Shown: positions 24,963 through 33,671, counted from the first letter of the stretch. The stretch: 64,000 bases of DNA from RGIG5472 sp051867615 (GCA_051867615.1 JBJDYU010000044.1:62001-126000), one strand, 5' to 3'. Program-made: numbers and translations. Notes: generated by a model from the letters alone, not told the origin.

Positions 24963-24991
24963 AGTGTACCACGGGGCCACAGGAATGTCAA
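24963..24991 (-). promoter_or_regulatory. Sigma-A promoter of the hrcA operon
   Basis: TTGACA (24986-24991), 17 bp, TACACT (24963-24968), reading left into CIRCE. Confidence 0.85.
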
Positions 24992-25020
24992 GCGAGGGAA
25001 ATTAAATAATTTGTGAACAT

Positions 25021-25055
25021 TAAAAAAGCGGGGCCTTTCCGAAGAAAAGCCCCGC
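25021..25055 (-). terminator. Terminator of folT-folC
   Basis: GCGGGGC...GCCCCGC stem with extra A/T pairs (25028-25055), followed on the minus strand by TTTTTTA, about 30 bases after the folC stop. Confidence 0.85.
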
Positions 25056-25086
25056 GATGAATGTCGAAAAAGCGGCCCGCGAAGGT

Positions 25087-26361
25087 TCAGTTTTCCAGCG
25101 CCGCCACCGCCCGGCGCACGTCGCCGGAGAAGTACAGCGAGCCAAGGGCGCAGGCCACGCCGTCCCGTCCCGCCAGCGCCAGCACCCGCGCCACGCCCTC
25201 CTCCACGGAGTCCGCCGTTTGGGCCGCCGCGCCGGAGCGGGAAAGCAGCGCGCACAGCGCCTCCGCCGGCATGGCCCGGGCGTTGTCCGGCCGCACGGCG
25301 GTGAAATCCGCCGCGAGAGGGGCCAGCAGCTCCACCATGGCGGGAACGTCCTTGTCCGCCATGACGCCCAGCAGGAAGTGGATGCCGCCCTCAGGGAAAT
25401 AGCAGCGCAGGCTCTCCGCCGTGGCGGCCATGCCGTGGGGATTGTGGGCGCCGTCCAGCAGAAACACCGGCTCGCGGCGCAGCACCTCAAAGCGGCCCGG
25501 CCAGCGCACCGCGGCAAGGCCCTCGCGGATATCGTCGCCTGAGATCCGCCAACCCTTTTCCCGCAGCGCCTCCAGCGCCGTCACCGCCACGCAGGCGTTG
25601 CGCAGCTGATAGCGCCCGATGAGGGGCAGGCGCAGCTCGCCGTAGGGCGTGCAGGTAAAGACGCTCTCGGCAAGGTCGAAGCGGACGGGCGCGATGCGGG
25701 AAAAATCCGCCTCGATGAGCCGCGCGCCCTTCTCCCGGCAGCGCTCACGGAACACCTCGTCCGCCTCCGGCGCGCCGCCGTAGCTCACCACCGTGCCGCC
25801 GTCCTTGATGATGCCGGCCTTGGCCCCGGCGATCTCCCGCAGCGTCCCGCCCAGCACCTGCGTGTGGTCCATGCCCATGGCGGTGATGACCGCCACCTCG
25901 GGGCAGGGGATGACATTGGTGGAGTCCATGCCGCCGCCGAGTCCCACCTCCAGCACCACGATGTCGCAGCTTTGGCGGCGAAAATACAGCAGCGCCAGCG
26001 CCGTGATGAGTTCAAACTCCGTGGGAGGGTCCTCCATGCTTTCCGCGTGGGGGCGAAGCTCCTCCACGAGAGCCGCCAGCTCCCCGTCCGGGATCTCCCG
26101 GCCGTTGATCTGGATGCGCTCGTTGAAGCGAAGAATATACGGGGAGATATTCAAGCCCACCTTGTAGCCCGCGCGCTGGAGGACCGAGGAGATACAGGCG
26201 CAGGTAGAGCCCTTGCCGTTGGTCCCCGCCACATGGACGAATTTCAGTTCCTTCTCCGGATTTCCCAGCCGGCGCAGCAGCTCCCGCGTGCGGGAGAGGC
26301 CCGGCTTGCTGCCCAGCCACTGTACGCTGTGGATATAGCGAAGCGCCTCGGCGTAGGTCAT
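25087..26361 (-). CDS. folC: Folylpolyglutamate synthase / dihydrofolate synthase
   Basis: Adds glutamate to folates, trapping and activating them in the cell. 424 residues from the ATG at 26361, nine bases after AGAGGG; a GTG two codons earlier would overlap the folT stop but is too close to the ribosome site. Motifs: the P-loop HVAGTNGKGSTCACI (about 44-58), the FolC omega loop region SPYILRFNERIQING, and EVGLGGGMDSTNVI. Directly follows folT: imported folate is polyglutamylated, and both are under one THF riboswitch. A separate dihydrofolate-synthase role cannot be decided by sequence. Confidence 0.96.
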   Translation of the reverse strand: MTYAEALRYIHSVQWLGSKPGLSRTRELLRRLGNPEKELKFVHVAGTNGKGSTCACISSVLQRAGYKVGLNISPYILRFNERIQINGREIPDGELAALVEELRPHAESMEDPPTEFELITALALLYFRRQSCDIVVLEVGLGGGMDSTNVIPCPEVAVITAMGMDHTQVLGGTLREIAGAKAGIIKDGGTVVSYGGAPEADEVFRERCREKGARLIEADFSRIAPVRFDLAESVFTCTPYGELRLPLIGRYQLRNACVAVTALEALREKGWRISGDDIREGLAAVRWPGRFEVLRREPVFLLDGAHNPHGMAATAESLRCYFPEGGIHFLLGVMADKDVPAMVELLAPLAADFTAVRPDNARAMPAEALCALLSRSGAAAQTADSVEEGVARVLALAGRDGVACALGSLYFSGDVRRAVAALEN

Positions 26362-26363
26362 GC

Positions 26364-27092
26364 TCACTTGCCCTCTTTCTCCGGCGCGGCCGGGGCTGCG
26401 CCGTCGTTCTTCTTTGCGGCCACAAGGCCCTTGCTCTTAAACGCGCCGGTGCGGATCAGCAGCCAGATCACCACCGTGTCCGCCAGCGCCATGCCGAGAT
26501 ACAGCGGGATGCGGACGGCCAGCAGCTCCTTCAGCGGCGTGCCGTACAGCAGGGAGATGCAGTAGGAGGTCCAGCCGATGGACGCGACGATGGCCGTGGT
26601 AAAGCAGATGGCTCCGAGCCGCAGGGGCGTGGCGCCGTTACGCAGCAGCACCGGCTTCAGCAGGCCCGGCAGTCCGCCCACCAGAATGGGCGAGATGGCG
26701 AGCAGCGGCATATAGCCGAAGGAGGACAGCGCCAGCGCGCCCACCAGGTCCGCGCCGAAGCCCACCAGCGCTCCGGCCAGCGGACCGTACAGCAGTCCCG
26801 CCAGAATAATGGGCACGTTGCCGAGGCTCACCCGGATGCTGTGGGTGTTGATGGCGAGGATGCGGCTCAGCACCACGCTGAGACCGCAGAGGAACGCCAG
26901 CGTCACCAGCGTCCTGACGCCGCCGTTCCAGCGCTTGGCGAAGAACAGCAGGGCCAGCAGGCAGACCACCACCACGTCGATGATGATGAGCTGCGGCCGG
27001 TCCACCCGGTTCCACACCAGCACATTCACAAGGGCCAGCAAGACCACGCCGGCCACGGCCGCCCAGCGGCGGCCCAGGTTCCATTTGGACAT
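26364..27092 (-). CDS. folT: Folate ECF transporter S component
   Basis: 242 residues from the ATG at 27092, preceded by GGAGGGA. Six membrane helices: about 10-30, 35-52, 57-75, 85-125 (two) and 175-215, ending in a Lys/Ala tail. LGNVPIILAGLLYGPLAGALVGFGADLVGAL and the paired AxxAD region match the FolT/QueT-like S-component fold. Needs the EcfA-EcfA'-EcfT energising module, not encoded here. Folate specificity rests on the THF riboswitch upstream and folC downstream. The open frame extends 63 codons upstream across the riboswitch and is not the start. Confidence 0.92.
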   Translation of the reverse strand: MSKWNLGRRWAAVAGVVLLALVNVLVWNRVDRPQLIIIDVVVVCLLALLFFAKRWNGGVRTLVTLAFLCGLSVVLSRILAINTHSIRVSLGNVPIILAGLLYGPLAGALVGFGADLVGALALSSFGYMPLLAISPILVGGLPGLLKPVLLRNGATPLRLGAICFTTAIVASIGWTSYCISLLYGTPLKELLAVRIPLYLGMALADTVVIWLLIRTGAFKSKGLVAAKKNDGAAPAAPEKEGK

Positions 27093-27205
27093 AAAAAATC
27101 CCTCCACTCTGTAAATTTGGCAGTTTCGACCGGCCGCGCCGCCAAAGGGCGTGGCTTCCGGGTCCTGTAACGCCGCACAGAGGGAAGGTTCACTTCTCGG
27201 TATGC

Positions 27206-27318
27206 GGCAGCGGGATGCGAAAAACGCACTGCAAACCTTGCGGTCTTTCGTTCGGTGAACAACTCCCCGTTTCACCGACACTTAGGCAATTCGCCAACAC
27301 GCGTTTTCCTACTCTGCC
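27206..27318 (-). ncRNA. Tetrahydrofolate (THF) riboswitch
   Basis: Read on the minus strand, the leader has the conserved THF-aptamer order: GGCAG-AGTAG at the 5' end, CCTAAGTGT, GAAACGGGGAGTTG, ACGAAAGACC and GCATCCCGCTGCC at the 3' end. The terminal GGCAG/CTGCC pair forms P1. The aptamer begins about 10 bases after the predicted start. Downstream TTCCCTCTGT can pair with ACAGAGTGGAGGGA at the folT ribosome site, so control is probably at translation. The family regulates folate transport in Firmicutes. Confidence 0.93.
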
Positions 27319-27333
27319 ATTGAGCTTGCTTCC

Positions 27334-27361
27334 ATTATATAATCTCTTTTGGAAATTGCAA
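27334..27361 (-). promoter_or_regulatory. Promoter of the folT leader
   Basis: TTGCAA (27356-27361), 16 bp, TATAAT (27334-27339) on the minus strand, starting transcription near 27327. The remaining sequence 27362-27450 shows nothing else recognisable. Confidence 0.7.
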
Positions 27362-27450
27362 CCGAAAAAGCGCACTTTTCTTTGTGATTATCTTGTCACA
27401 TTATCGGAGCCTTTTCGCTCACCGGGACGAAACAGTCTGCTCGCCCCGCG

Positions 27451-27484
27451 AAAAACCGGGCCGGCGCTGCCGCGCCGGCCCGGT
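27451..27484 (-). terminator. Terminator of the rnf operon
   Basis: A 13-bp perfect GC stem (ACCGGGCCGGCGC / GCGCCGGCCCGGT, 4-base loop) followed on the minus strand by TTTTTCGC, just after the rnfB stop. Confidence 0.85.
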
Positions 27485-27500
27485 CTCCGATATGTTTTTC

Positions 27501-28421
27501 TTATTCCGCTTTGGGCGCTTCCGCCGCTTTTGCGGCCTCCGCAGCCTTGGCGGCTTCCGCAGCGGCCCGGGCCTTCTCGGCCTGGGCCTTCAGCACGGCC
27601 TTGAACTTTTCCTTCTCCTCCGCGGTGGCGATAGGCTCGATGGCGTCGCGGGGGCAGACCTTGGTGCAGATCTTGCAGCCCTTGCACTTGTCGTAGTCGA
27701 TGACGGCCACGCCGTCCACCAGCTCCACCGCGCCGAACTTGCAGTTCTTCACGCACATACCGCAGCCGATGCAGGAGTTTTTGCAGACCTTCATGGCTGA
27801 GGGGCCCTTGGCCTTGTTGGCGCAGTTCACGTGCACCTTGCGGGAGGCGGGGACCTCCACGATGAGATGGCGGGGGCAGGTATCGCGGCAGGCGCCGCAG
27901 TCGGTGCACTTGGCGGGGTCCACCTGGGCCACGCCCTTTTCATTGAGATGGATGGCGTCGAACTTGCAGGCCCGCACGCAGTTGCCAAGGCCCAGGCAGC
28001 CGAAGCTGCACTCCAGCGGGCCCGCGCCCACCTTCAGCGCGCCGGTGCAGTCCTGCACGCCGCGGTACTCATACTTCTTCACGGCCGCTTCGCCGCCGTT
28101 GCAGATGACGTGAGCCACCTTTTTCTCGCCGCTGGGGGCCTCCATGCCCATGATGGCGGCGATCTTCGCCGCGGCCTCCGCCCCGGCGGGAGCGCAGGCG
28201 GTGACGGGGGCCTTGCCCGCCAGGATGGCTTCCGCGCAGCCGGCGCAGCCGGGATAGCCGCAGCCGCCGCAGTTGGCGCCGGCCAGGCATTCCTGGATCT
28301 TGGGCAGACGTTCGTCCACCTTCACCTCAAACACCTTCGCCGCCACGGCCAGCACGATGCCGAACACGGCGGCCAGACCGCCCAGCACCAGCACCGCAAA
28401 CAGGATATTCGTCACATTCAT
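27501..28421 (-). CDS. rnfB: Rnf complex subunit RnfB (iron-sulfur)
   Basis: 306 residues. One N-terminal membrane helix (about 5-30) is followed by the CGGCGYPGC 4Fe-4S domain and several CxxCxxC...CP ferredoxin motifs (CLGLGNCVRACKF, CTDCGACRDTCP, CIGCGMCVKNCKF, CKGCKICTKVCP). It is the likely entry point for electrons from ferredoxin. The last ~45 residues are an Ala/Glu/Lys repeat tail. Last gene of rnfCDGEAB, 12 bp after rnfA. Confidence 0.97.
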   Translation of the reverse strand: MNVTNILFAVLVLGGLAAVFGIVLAVAAKVFEVKVDERLPKIQECLAGANCGGCGYPGCAGCAEAILAGKAPVTACAPAGAEAAAKIAAIMGMEAPSGEKKVAHVICNGGEAAVKKYEYRGVQDCTGALKVGAGPLECSFGCLGLGNCVRACKFDAIHLNEKGVAQVDPAKCTDCGACRDTCPRHLIVEVPASRKVHVNCANKAKGPSAMKVCKNSCIGCGMCVKNCKFGAVELVDGVAVIDYDKCKGCKICTKVCPRDAIEPIATAEEKEKFKAVLKAQAEKARAAAEAAKAAEAAKAAEAPKAE

Positions 28422-28433
28422 AGCCTTTCCTCC

Positions 28434-29021
28434 TTACTGCCACACGACCATGCCGCTGAAGCCCATGAAGGCCAGCGCCATCAGGCCGGCGGTGATGAGG
28501 GCGATGGGGAAGCCGTCGAAGCACTTGGGGTTGTCGGCAAATTCCAGGCTCTCGCGCACCGCGGCGAAGAGGAAGATCGCCAGCAGGAAGCCCAGGCCGC
28601 CGGTGATACCGTAGACCACGGACTCGATGAAGTTATAGTTGTTCTGCACGTTCAGCAGCGCCACGCCCAGCACCGCGCAGTTGGTGGTGATGAGGGGCAG
28701 GTACACGCCGAGGGCGGTGTACAGCGTGGGCATGGCCTTCTTCAGGAACATCTCCACGAACTGCACCAGCGCCGCGATGACCAAAATGAACGCCACGGTC
28801 TGCATATATTCCAGACCCAGCGCCACCAGCAGCTGGTTGACAAAATAGGTGAACGCGGAGGCGAGGCCCATAACGAAGGTCACGGCCAGGCCCATGCCCA
28901 CGGCGGTGTCGATCTTTTTGGACACGCCCAGGAAGGGGCAGATGCCCAAAAACTGGGCGAAGATGAAGTTGTTCGTCAGGATAGCGCCCAGGGAGATCGC
29001 AAGCAAACTGGTCACACTCAT
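28434..29021 (-). CDS. rnfA: Rnf complex subunit RnfA
   Basis: 195 residues with six membrane helices; homologous to RnfE/NqrD-E. Hallmarks are ILTNNFIFAQFLGICPFLGVSKK near the N-terminus and PLITTNCAVLGVALLN in the middle; the conserved cysteines hold the intramembrane 2Fe-2S shared with RnfE. Its ATG overlaps the rnfE stop (ATGA), so translation is coupled. Confidence 0.97.
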   Translation of the reverse strand: MSVTSLLAISLGAILTNNFIFAQFLGICPFLGVSKKIDTAVGMGLAVTFVMGLASAFTYFVNQLLVALGLEYMQTVAFILVIAALVQFVEMFLKKAMPTLYTALGVYLPLITTNCAVLGVALLNVQNNYNFIESVVYGITGGLGFLLAIFLFAAVRESLEFADNPKCFDGFPIALITAGLMALAFMGFSGMVVWQ

Positions 29022-29644
29022 GCCTGTTCAGCCTCCTTCTTTTCTTTTCTTGCCGCGCTCCTGGCAAGCGCCCACTGCATGACGGCGATCAGGGTGCCGA
29101 GGCAGAGGAAGCCGCCCACGGGCAGCACCAGCATCAGCGCGGGGGTGTAAGACACGGGCATCACGCGGACGCCCAGCAGCGTGCCGCTGCCCAGCAGCTC
29201 GCGGAAGGCACAGAGCACCAGGAGCACCAGCGTGTAGCCGATGCCCTGGCAGATGCCGTCCACCGCGGAGGCGGCGATGCCGTTTTTGGAGCTGAAGCTC
29301 TCGGCCCGGGCCAGGATGATGCAGTTGACGACGATCAGCGGGATAAACACGCCCAGGGACTTGGCGATGTCAGGCAGGAAGGCCTGCAGCAGCAGGTCCA
29401 CCATGGTGACGAAGCCCGCGATGACCACGATGTAGCAGGCGATGCGCACCTCGCCGGGGATGATCTTCCGCAGGGCGGAGATGACGATGTTGGAGCAGGT
29501 CAGAATGATCAGCACGCTGACGCCCATGCCGAGGCCGTTGGAAATGGAGGTGCTGATGGCCATGGTGGAGCACATACCCAGCAGCTGCACCAGCACGGGG
29601 TTCTGGGTGATGAGACCTTCCTTCAGCTGTTTCTTAAAATTCAT
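29018..29644 (-). CDS. rnfE: Rnf complex subunit RnfE
   Basis: 208 residues, six membrane helices. It starts MNFKKQLKEGLITQNPVLVQLLGMCSTMAISTS and contains FIPLIVVNCIILARAESFS, the inverted-topology partner of RnfA. Family length 200-235. The C-terminus is charged (RKEKKEAEQA). Confidence 0.97.
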   Translation of the reverse strand: MNFKKQLKEGLITQNPVLVQLLGMCSTMAISTSISNGLGMGVSVLIILTCSNIVISALRKIIPGEVRIACYIVVIAGFVTMVDLLLQAFLPDIAKSLGVFIPLIVVNCIILARAESFSSKNGIAASAVDGICQGIGYTLVLLVLCAFRELLGSGTLLGVRVMPVSYTPALMLVLPVGGFLCLGTLIAVMQWALARSAARKEKKEAEQA

Positions 29645-29662
29645 TTCTCATGTCCCCCTTTC

Positions 29663-30238
29663 TTAACCCAGCGCTTCCACGGCGGCCAGCGCGGCGTTGA
29701 CGCCGGCGGTGACGCCCTTGGAGGAAACGGTGGCGCCGGAGATGGCATCCACGTTCTGCCCCACCACCAGGCTGCCCGCGCCGGACATACCCTTGAACTG
29801 GTCCAGCACGCCGTTGACATTGTTCATGACCTTGCTGCCGATACCGGAGGTCTCGGAGTTGTCCACGATGGCGACGCCGGTAACGGCCAGAGCCGTATCG
29901 GTGCCCACCATCATTTCGATGCTGCCCTGAGAGCCGCTGGCGATGACCTTCACGGTGTAGCCCACCAGCTCGCCGCCGGCGCGGACCTCATACACGGAGT
30001 CCAGCGCGCCGTAGGCGGCCGCGGCAGCGGTCATATCCTCGCTGACCTCCACGGGGACGTATTCCGCGTCCTCCACCGTCACCACCTGGTTCATGGCGGC
30101 GGCGGTGTTTTCCGCGTTGATGGCGGCTATTCTTTCCGCCGTCACGCCGTTGACAGCGCCCAGCAGGCCCGCCACCACGAGGGAGATGCCCAGCAGGGTG
30201 CCGGCGATCCTCAGCACGAATTTCGGTTGGATCTTCAT
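29663..30238 (-). CDS. rnfG: Rnf complex subunit RnfG (covalent FMN)
   Basis: 191 residues with one N-terminal membrane anchor (about 8-28) and an extracytoplasmic FMN-binding domain. The flavinylation motif appears as DAISGATVSSKGV near residue 170, where the second Thr carries phosphoester-linked FMN. The GIGSKV motif also fits. The ATG overlaps the rnfD stop by one base (TAATG). A flavin transferase (ApbE) would be needed and is not in this window. Confidence 0.95.
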   Translation of the reverse strand: MKIQPKFVLRIAGTLLGISLVVAGLLGAVNGVTAERIAAINAENTAAAMNQVVTVEDAEYVPVEVSEDMTAAAAAYGALDSVYEVRAGGELVGYTVKVIASGSQGSIEMMVGTDTALAVTGVAIVDNSETSGIGSKVMNNVNGVLDQFKGMSGAGSLVVGQNVDAISGATVSSKGVTAGVNAALAAVEALG

Positions 30239-31269
30239 TATTTCGCCGCCTCCTTTGCCTGTTTCTTGGCCGCCCTGGCGTCCTCGCGGCTGACGCCGAA
30301 GCGCACGGGCTTGACGTACTTGTCGATGAGCCAGGTGGTGCAGTTCATCACGAGGATGGAGTAGCAGACGCCCTCGGGATAGGAGCCGAAGTAGCGGATC
30401 ATAACGGTGAGCAGGCCGCAGCCCAGGCCGAAGATCAGCTGGCCCTTTTTGGTCACGGGGGAGGTGGCGTAGTCGGTGGCCATAAAGATGGCGCCCAGCA
30501 TCAGACCGCCGCCCAGCAGGTTATACAGCATCCACTGCAGGGGATCGTTGCCCCTGGGGAAGATGAAGGTAAGTACCGCGACGGTGGCGATGTACGCAAC
30601 GGGCGTGTGCCAGCTGATGACCTTGCGGCCGATGAGCCAGGCCCCGCCGATGAGCAGCATCAGCGCGGAGACCTCGCCGATGGAGCCGCCGATGCGGCCG
30701 ATGAACATATCGGCGAGGGAGTAGGTCGCGGTCAGGTCCGCGAAGGCGCCGCCCTTCATCATAGCCATGGGAGTCGCCGCGGTGGCGGCGTCCACAGTGG
30801 CGCCGAGAGGAGCCTTGGTCATGGGAGCCGCCCAGGTGGTCATGGCGGAGGCGTAGCAGGCAAGCAGCGCCGCGCGGCCCGCGAGGGCGGGGTTTAAGAA
30901 GTTCTTGCCGATGCCGCCGTAGAGCTGCTTGACCACGACGATGGCGAAAAACGCGCCTACGAGAAGCATCCAATAGGGCAGGTACACCGGGCAGACATAG
31001 GCCAGCAGCATACCCGTGACCACGGCGGAAAGGTCGCCGATGGACTGGGGCTTTTTGGTGAGCTTACGGTACAGCCACTCGAAAAACACGCAGCCCGCCA
31101 CGGACACCGCCACCATCAGCAGGGGCCGGAGGCCCCAGTTCCACACGGCGATCGCCAGCGCCGGGACCATGGCGATGATCACATCCAGCATGATGGCGCG
31201 GGTGTCGGTCTTTTCCCGGATATGGGGGGAGGAAGTGGCGATCAGCTTCAAATTCTTGTAATCCGTCAT
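30238..31269 (-). CDS. rnfD: Rnf complex subunit RnfD
   Basis: 343 residues with eight to ten membrane helices, homologous to NqrB and thought to form the ion path. Contains NPALAGRAALLACYASAMTTWAAPMTKAPLGATVDAATAATP; the Thr in this Ala-rich loop is the region of the covalent FMN site in the family. Also GGLMLGAIFMATDYATSPVT and RYFGSYPEGVCYSILVMN. It lies 3 bp after rnfC. Confidence 0.96.
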   Translation of the reverse strand: MTDYKNLKLIATSSPHIREKTDTRAIMLDVIIAMVPALAIAVWNWGLRPLLMVAVSVAGCVFFEWLYRKLTKKPQSIGDLSAVVTGMLLAYVCPVYLPYWMLLVGAFFAIVVVKQLYGGIGKNFLNPALAGRAALLACYASAMTTWAAPMTKAPLGATVDAATAATPMAMMKGGAFADLTATYSLADMFIGRIGGSIGEVSALMLLIGGAWLIGRKVISWHTPVAYIATVAVLTFIFPRGNDPLQWMLYNLLGGGLMLGAIFMATDYATSPVTKKGQLIFGLGCGLLTVMIRYFGSYPEGVCYSILVMNCTTWLIDKYVKPVRFGVSREDARAAKKQAKEAAK

Positions 31270-31272
31270 TGC

Positions 31273-32640
31273 TTACGCCTCCTTCTTCGCCGCGGCGGCG
31301 GCTTCCGCGTCCGCCTTGGCCTTGGCCGCGCGGCGCTGTTCATTGATCTTCTGCTTGCAGGTGCGGAACATATGCACCAGATGCAGGCGGGCCGGGCAGT
31401 TGTAGGTGCAGGCGCCGCACTCGATGCAGTCCATGACGTTGGCGGCCTCCGCCTCGGTCAGCATATCCTTCTGGCCGTACTTATACATATACAGCGGCTC
31501 CAGATGCATGGGGCAGACGCTGACGCACTTGCCGCAGCGGATGCAGGCGGGGTCCTTCACCGTGCGCTCCTCGTCCTCCGCAAAGGCCAGCATGGCGCCG
31601 GTGCCCTTGCCCACGGGAACCTCGGTGGTATACTGGGCAAGGCCCATCATGGGGCCGCCCATAATGAGCTTATAGGTCTCGTCCTTCAAACCGCCGCAGG
31701 CGTCGAAGAGCCTGGAAACAGGCGTGCCGATGGGGCATTCCAGATTCTTCGGCTCGATGACGCCGGAGCCGGAAACGGTGACGACCTTCTTCACCAGAGG
31801 CATACCCTCATACACCGCGCGGTAGATGGCGCAGGTGGTGTTGAGGTTGAACACGGCGCAGCCGATGCCCGCGGGCAGTGCGCCGGGAGGCACCTGGCGG
31901 CCGGTGACGGCCTGGCAGAGCTGCTTTTCAGCGCCCTGGGGGTAACGGGTGTGGAACACGTCCAGAATCACGGGAGCCTTGCTCTCCGCGATGACGCGCT
32001 GCAGCGTCTCCACCGCGTCCATCTTGTTGTCCTCGATGCCGATGTGCACCTTGTCCAGACCGAACATCTTCGCCAGCAGCTTCGCGCCGCCCACCACCTG
32101 CTCCGGCCGCTCCAGAATGGTGCGGTGGTCGCCGGTGATATAAGGCTCGCACTCCGCGGCGTTGATGATGACGGTGTCCACCTTGCCGATGCCGCTGCTG
32201 ATCTTCACATGGGTGGGGAAGGTGGCGCCGCCCATGCCCACGATGCCGGCGTTCTTCACGATCTCGCAGAGCTGCTCCGGCGTCAGACTCTCCGGGTCGG
32301 CGGGAGGCTGTACCTCCTCGCTCACGGTATCCTGAAAGTCGTTTTCGATGACCACCGACAGCATGGTGCCGCCCATGCTGAAGGGGCGCTGCTCCACGGC
32401 CGTCACGGTACCGGATACGGATGCGTGCACGGGCACGGAGACAAAGCCGCCGGCCTCGCCGATCTTCTGGCCGACCTTGACCTTGTCGCCCACCGAGACG
32501 ATGGGCTTGCTGGGCGCGCCAATGTGCATAGACATGGGAATGACCACCTGCGCCGGCGCCGCCAGCTGCTCGATGGCCTTGTCCTTTGTGGCGGCCTTCA
32601 TATCGTTGGGATGAACGCCGCCAAAGAATGCGTGTGCCAT
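31273..32640 (-). CDS. rnfC: Rnf complex subunit RnfC (NADH/FMN binding)
   Basis: 455 residues from the ATG at 32640, spaced correctly from AGAGGTGAAG; a GTG three codons earlier is worse placed. Order: N-terminal biotin-like fold, NADH/FMN-binding Rossmann part with GIVGMGGATFPTHVK and INAAECEPYITGDHRT, then two 4Fe-4S clusters (CIRCGKCVSVCPMHLEP and CIECGACTYNCPARLHL). A Lys/Ala tail ends the protein. It is first in the operon, so NAD+ reduction and ion pumping subunits are made together. Confidence 0.97.
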   Translation of the reverse strand: MAHAFFGGVHPNDMKAATKDKAIEQLAAPAQVVIPMSMHIGAPSKPIVSVGDKVKVGQKIGEAGGFVSVPVHASVSGTVTAVEQRPFSMGGTMLSVVIENDFQDTVSEEVQPPADPESLTPEQLCEIVKNAGIVGMGGATFPTHVKISSGIGKVDTVIINAAECEPYITGDHRTILERPEQVVGGAKLLAKMFGLDKVHIGIEDNKMDAVETLQRVIAESKAPVILDVFHTRYPQGAEKQLCQAVTGRQVPPGALPAGIGCAVFNLNTTCAIYRAVYEGMPLVKKVVTVSGSGVIEPKNLECPIGTPVSRLFDACGGLKDETYKLIMGGPMMGLAQYTTEVPVGKGTGAMLAFAEDEERTVKDPACIRCGKCVSVCPMHLEPLYMYKYGQKDMLTEAEAANVMDCIECGACTYNCPARLHLVHMFRTCKQKINEQRRAAKAKADAEAAAAAKKEA

Positions 32641-32689
32641 TGTCTTCACCTCTTATACTACAATCATGGCGGGCATACGCCCACCGGTA

Positions 32690-32725
32690 TTTTAACTCAG
32701 TTATCATACACCACTCAAAATTTGA
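32690..32725 (-). promoter_or_regulatory. Possible rnf promoter with overlapping palindrome
   Basis: TTGAGT (32713-32718), 17 bp, TTAAAA (32690-32695) on the minus strand is a moderate promoter match. The -35 overlaps the palindrome TCAAAATTTGA (32715-32725), a possible operator. It does not match the Rex or Fur consensus. The stretch 32726-32864 is AT-rich with no other signal I can name. Confidence 0.35.
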
Positions 32726-32864
32726 AGTCCACCTTTCCCTCCCATCTTTTTGGACTTTCGCTTTCTTTTTGTTAGGTTTTAATAATTTTATCCCGGTATT
32801 TTTGGAGTAATTCACTGCATTCTGCGGTAATGAATGTAAATTCTTTGCTTTTTTGTGGAAATTG

Positions 32865-32893
32865 TTGTAGTTCCTTTGGAAAAATGTTATAAT
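32865..32893 (+). promoter_or_regulatory. Promoter of the DUF975 gene
   Basis: TTGTAG (32865-32870), 17 bp, TATAAT (32888-32893); the gene follows after about 30 bases with AAGGAGG. Confidence 0.7.
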
Positions 32894-32930
32894 TCCACGA
32901 GAATCATCACTGCACGCAAGGAGGCGTACC

Positions 32931-33671
32931 ATGTTCATCCGTTCCGAGATCAAAAGAGAGGCCCGGGAGCTTCTCCGCCGCGCCCAGCCGCCGGTGGCGC
33001 GCTTCGCGGCGCTGCTGCTGCTCGTCAGCGCGGCGCTGAATCTGGCGGACCTGTTCTGCTCCGGCTCCACCTATGAATCGCTGCTGCGCTCCGGCCCCAT
33101 CGGCATTTTCGTCTATATCCTGACAGGACTGATCTCCCTGCTGCTGGAAGCGGGCCGGGCGGAATACTGTCTCGCCGCCCGCCGGGGAGAGCCGTCGGCC
33201 TACGCCGATCTGTTTTACGGCTTCTCCTTCGCCTTCCGCTTCATCGCCCTGCTGGTGCTGGAGTCGCTGCTGGTGGCCCTGGGCTTTTTGCTGTTCATCG
33301 TTCCGGGCTTTATCCTGCTCTACCGCTACCGCTTCGCGCTCTACATCCTCTGCGAGGACCCGCAGACAGGCGTGCGGGAGGCCCTGCGCCGCAGCGCGGC
33401 GGAGCTGAAGGGCTTTAAGTCGGAGCTGTTTTTGCTGGACCTGAGCTTTCTCGGCTGGGCGTTGCTGTGCTCCCTGCCCATGGGCATCTGGCAGTATATG
33501 CAGTACTACACGCTGCTGACGGTGGGCCTGCCCGACGCGGCGGTGGTGCTCATCCGCACGCTGCTGTCCTTCCCCACGGTGCTGCTGGCCTTTTACCGCA
33601 GCCTGGCGGAGCTGGGCCTGCGCGAGCGCATTTTGCAGTACAAGCAGCCGGACTCCGCCGCCCCTTTCTGA
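32931..33671 (+). CDS. DUF975 family membrane protein
   Basis: 246 residues with five or six membrane helices and a cytoplasmic amphipathic N-terminus (FIRSEIKREARELLRRA). The pattern of an N-terminal RSEIKxxAR, a helix, a YADLFYGF loop, and GFLLFIVPGFILLYRYRFALYILCEDP followed by ALRRSAAELKGFKSELFLLDLSFLGW fits the DUF975 (YciC-like) integral membrane family. Function unknown. The ATG follows AAGGAGGCGTACC. It stands alone between its own promoter and a strong terminator. Confidence 0.85.
   Translation: MFIRSEIKREARELLRRAQPPVARFAALLLLVSAALNLADLFCSGSTYESLLRSGPIGIFVYILTGLISLLLEAGRAEYCLAARRGEPSAYADLFYGFSFAFRFIALLVLESLLVALGFLLFIVPGFILLYRYRFALYILCEDPQTGVREALRRSAAELKGFKSELFLLDLSFLGWALLCSLPMGIWQYMQYYTLLTVGLPDAAVVLIRTLLSFPTVLLAFYRSLAELGLRERILQYKQPDSAAPF

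Noticed and set aside
32650..32930. Rex operator controlling rnf
   Set aside because: The palindrome TCAAAATTTGA does not match the TTGTGAA..TTCACAA Rex consensus.
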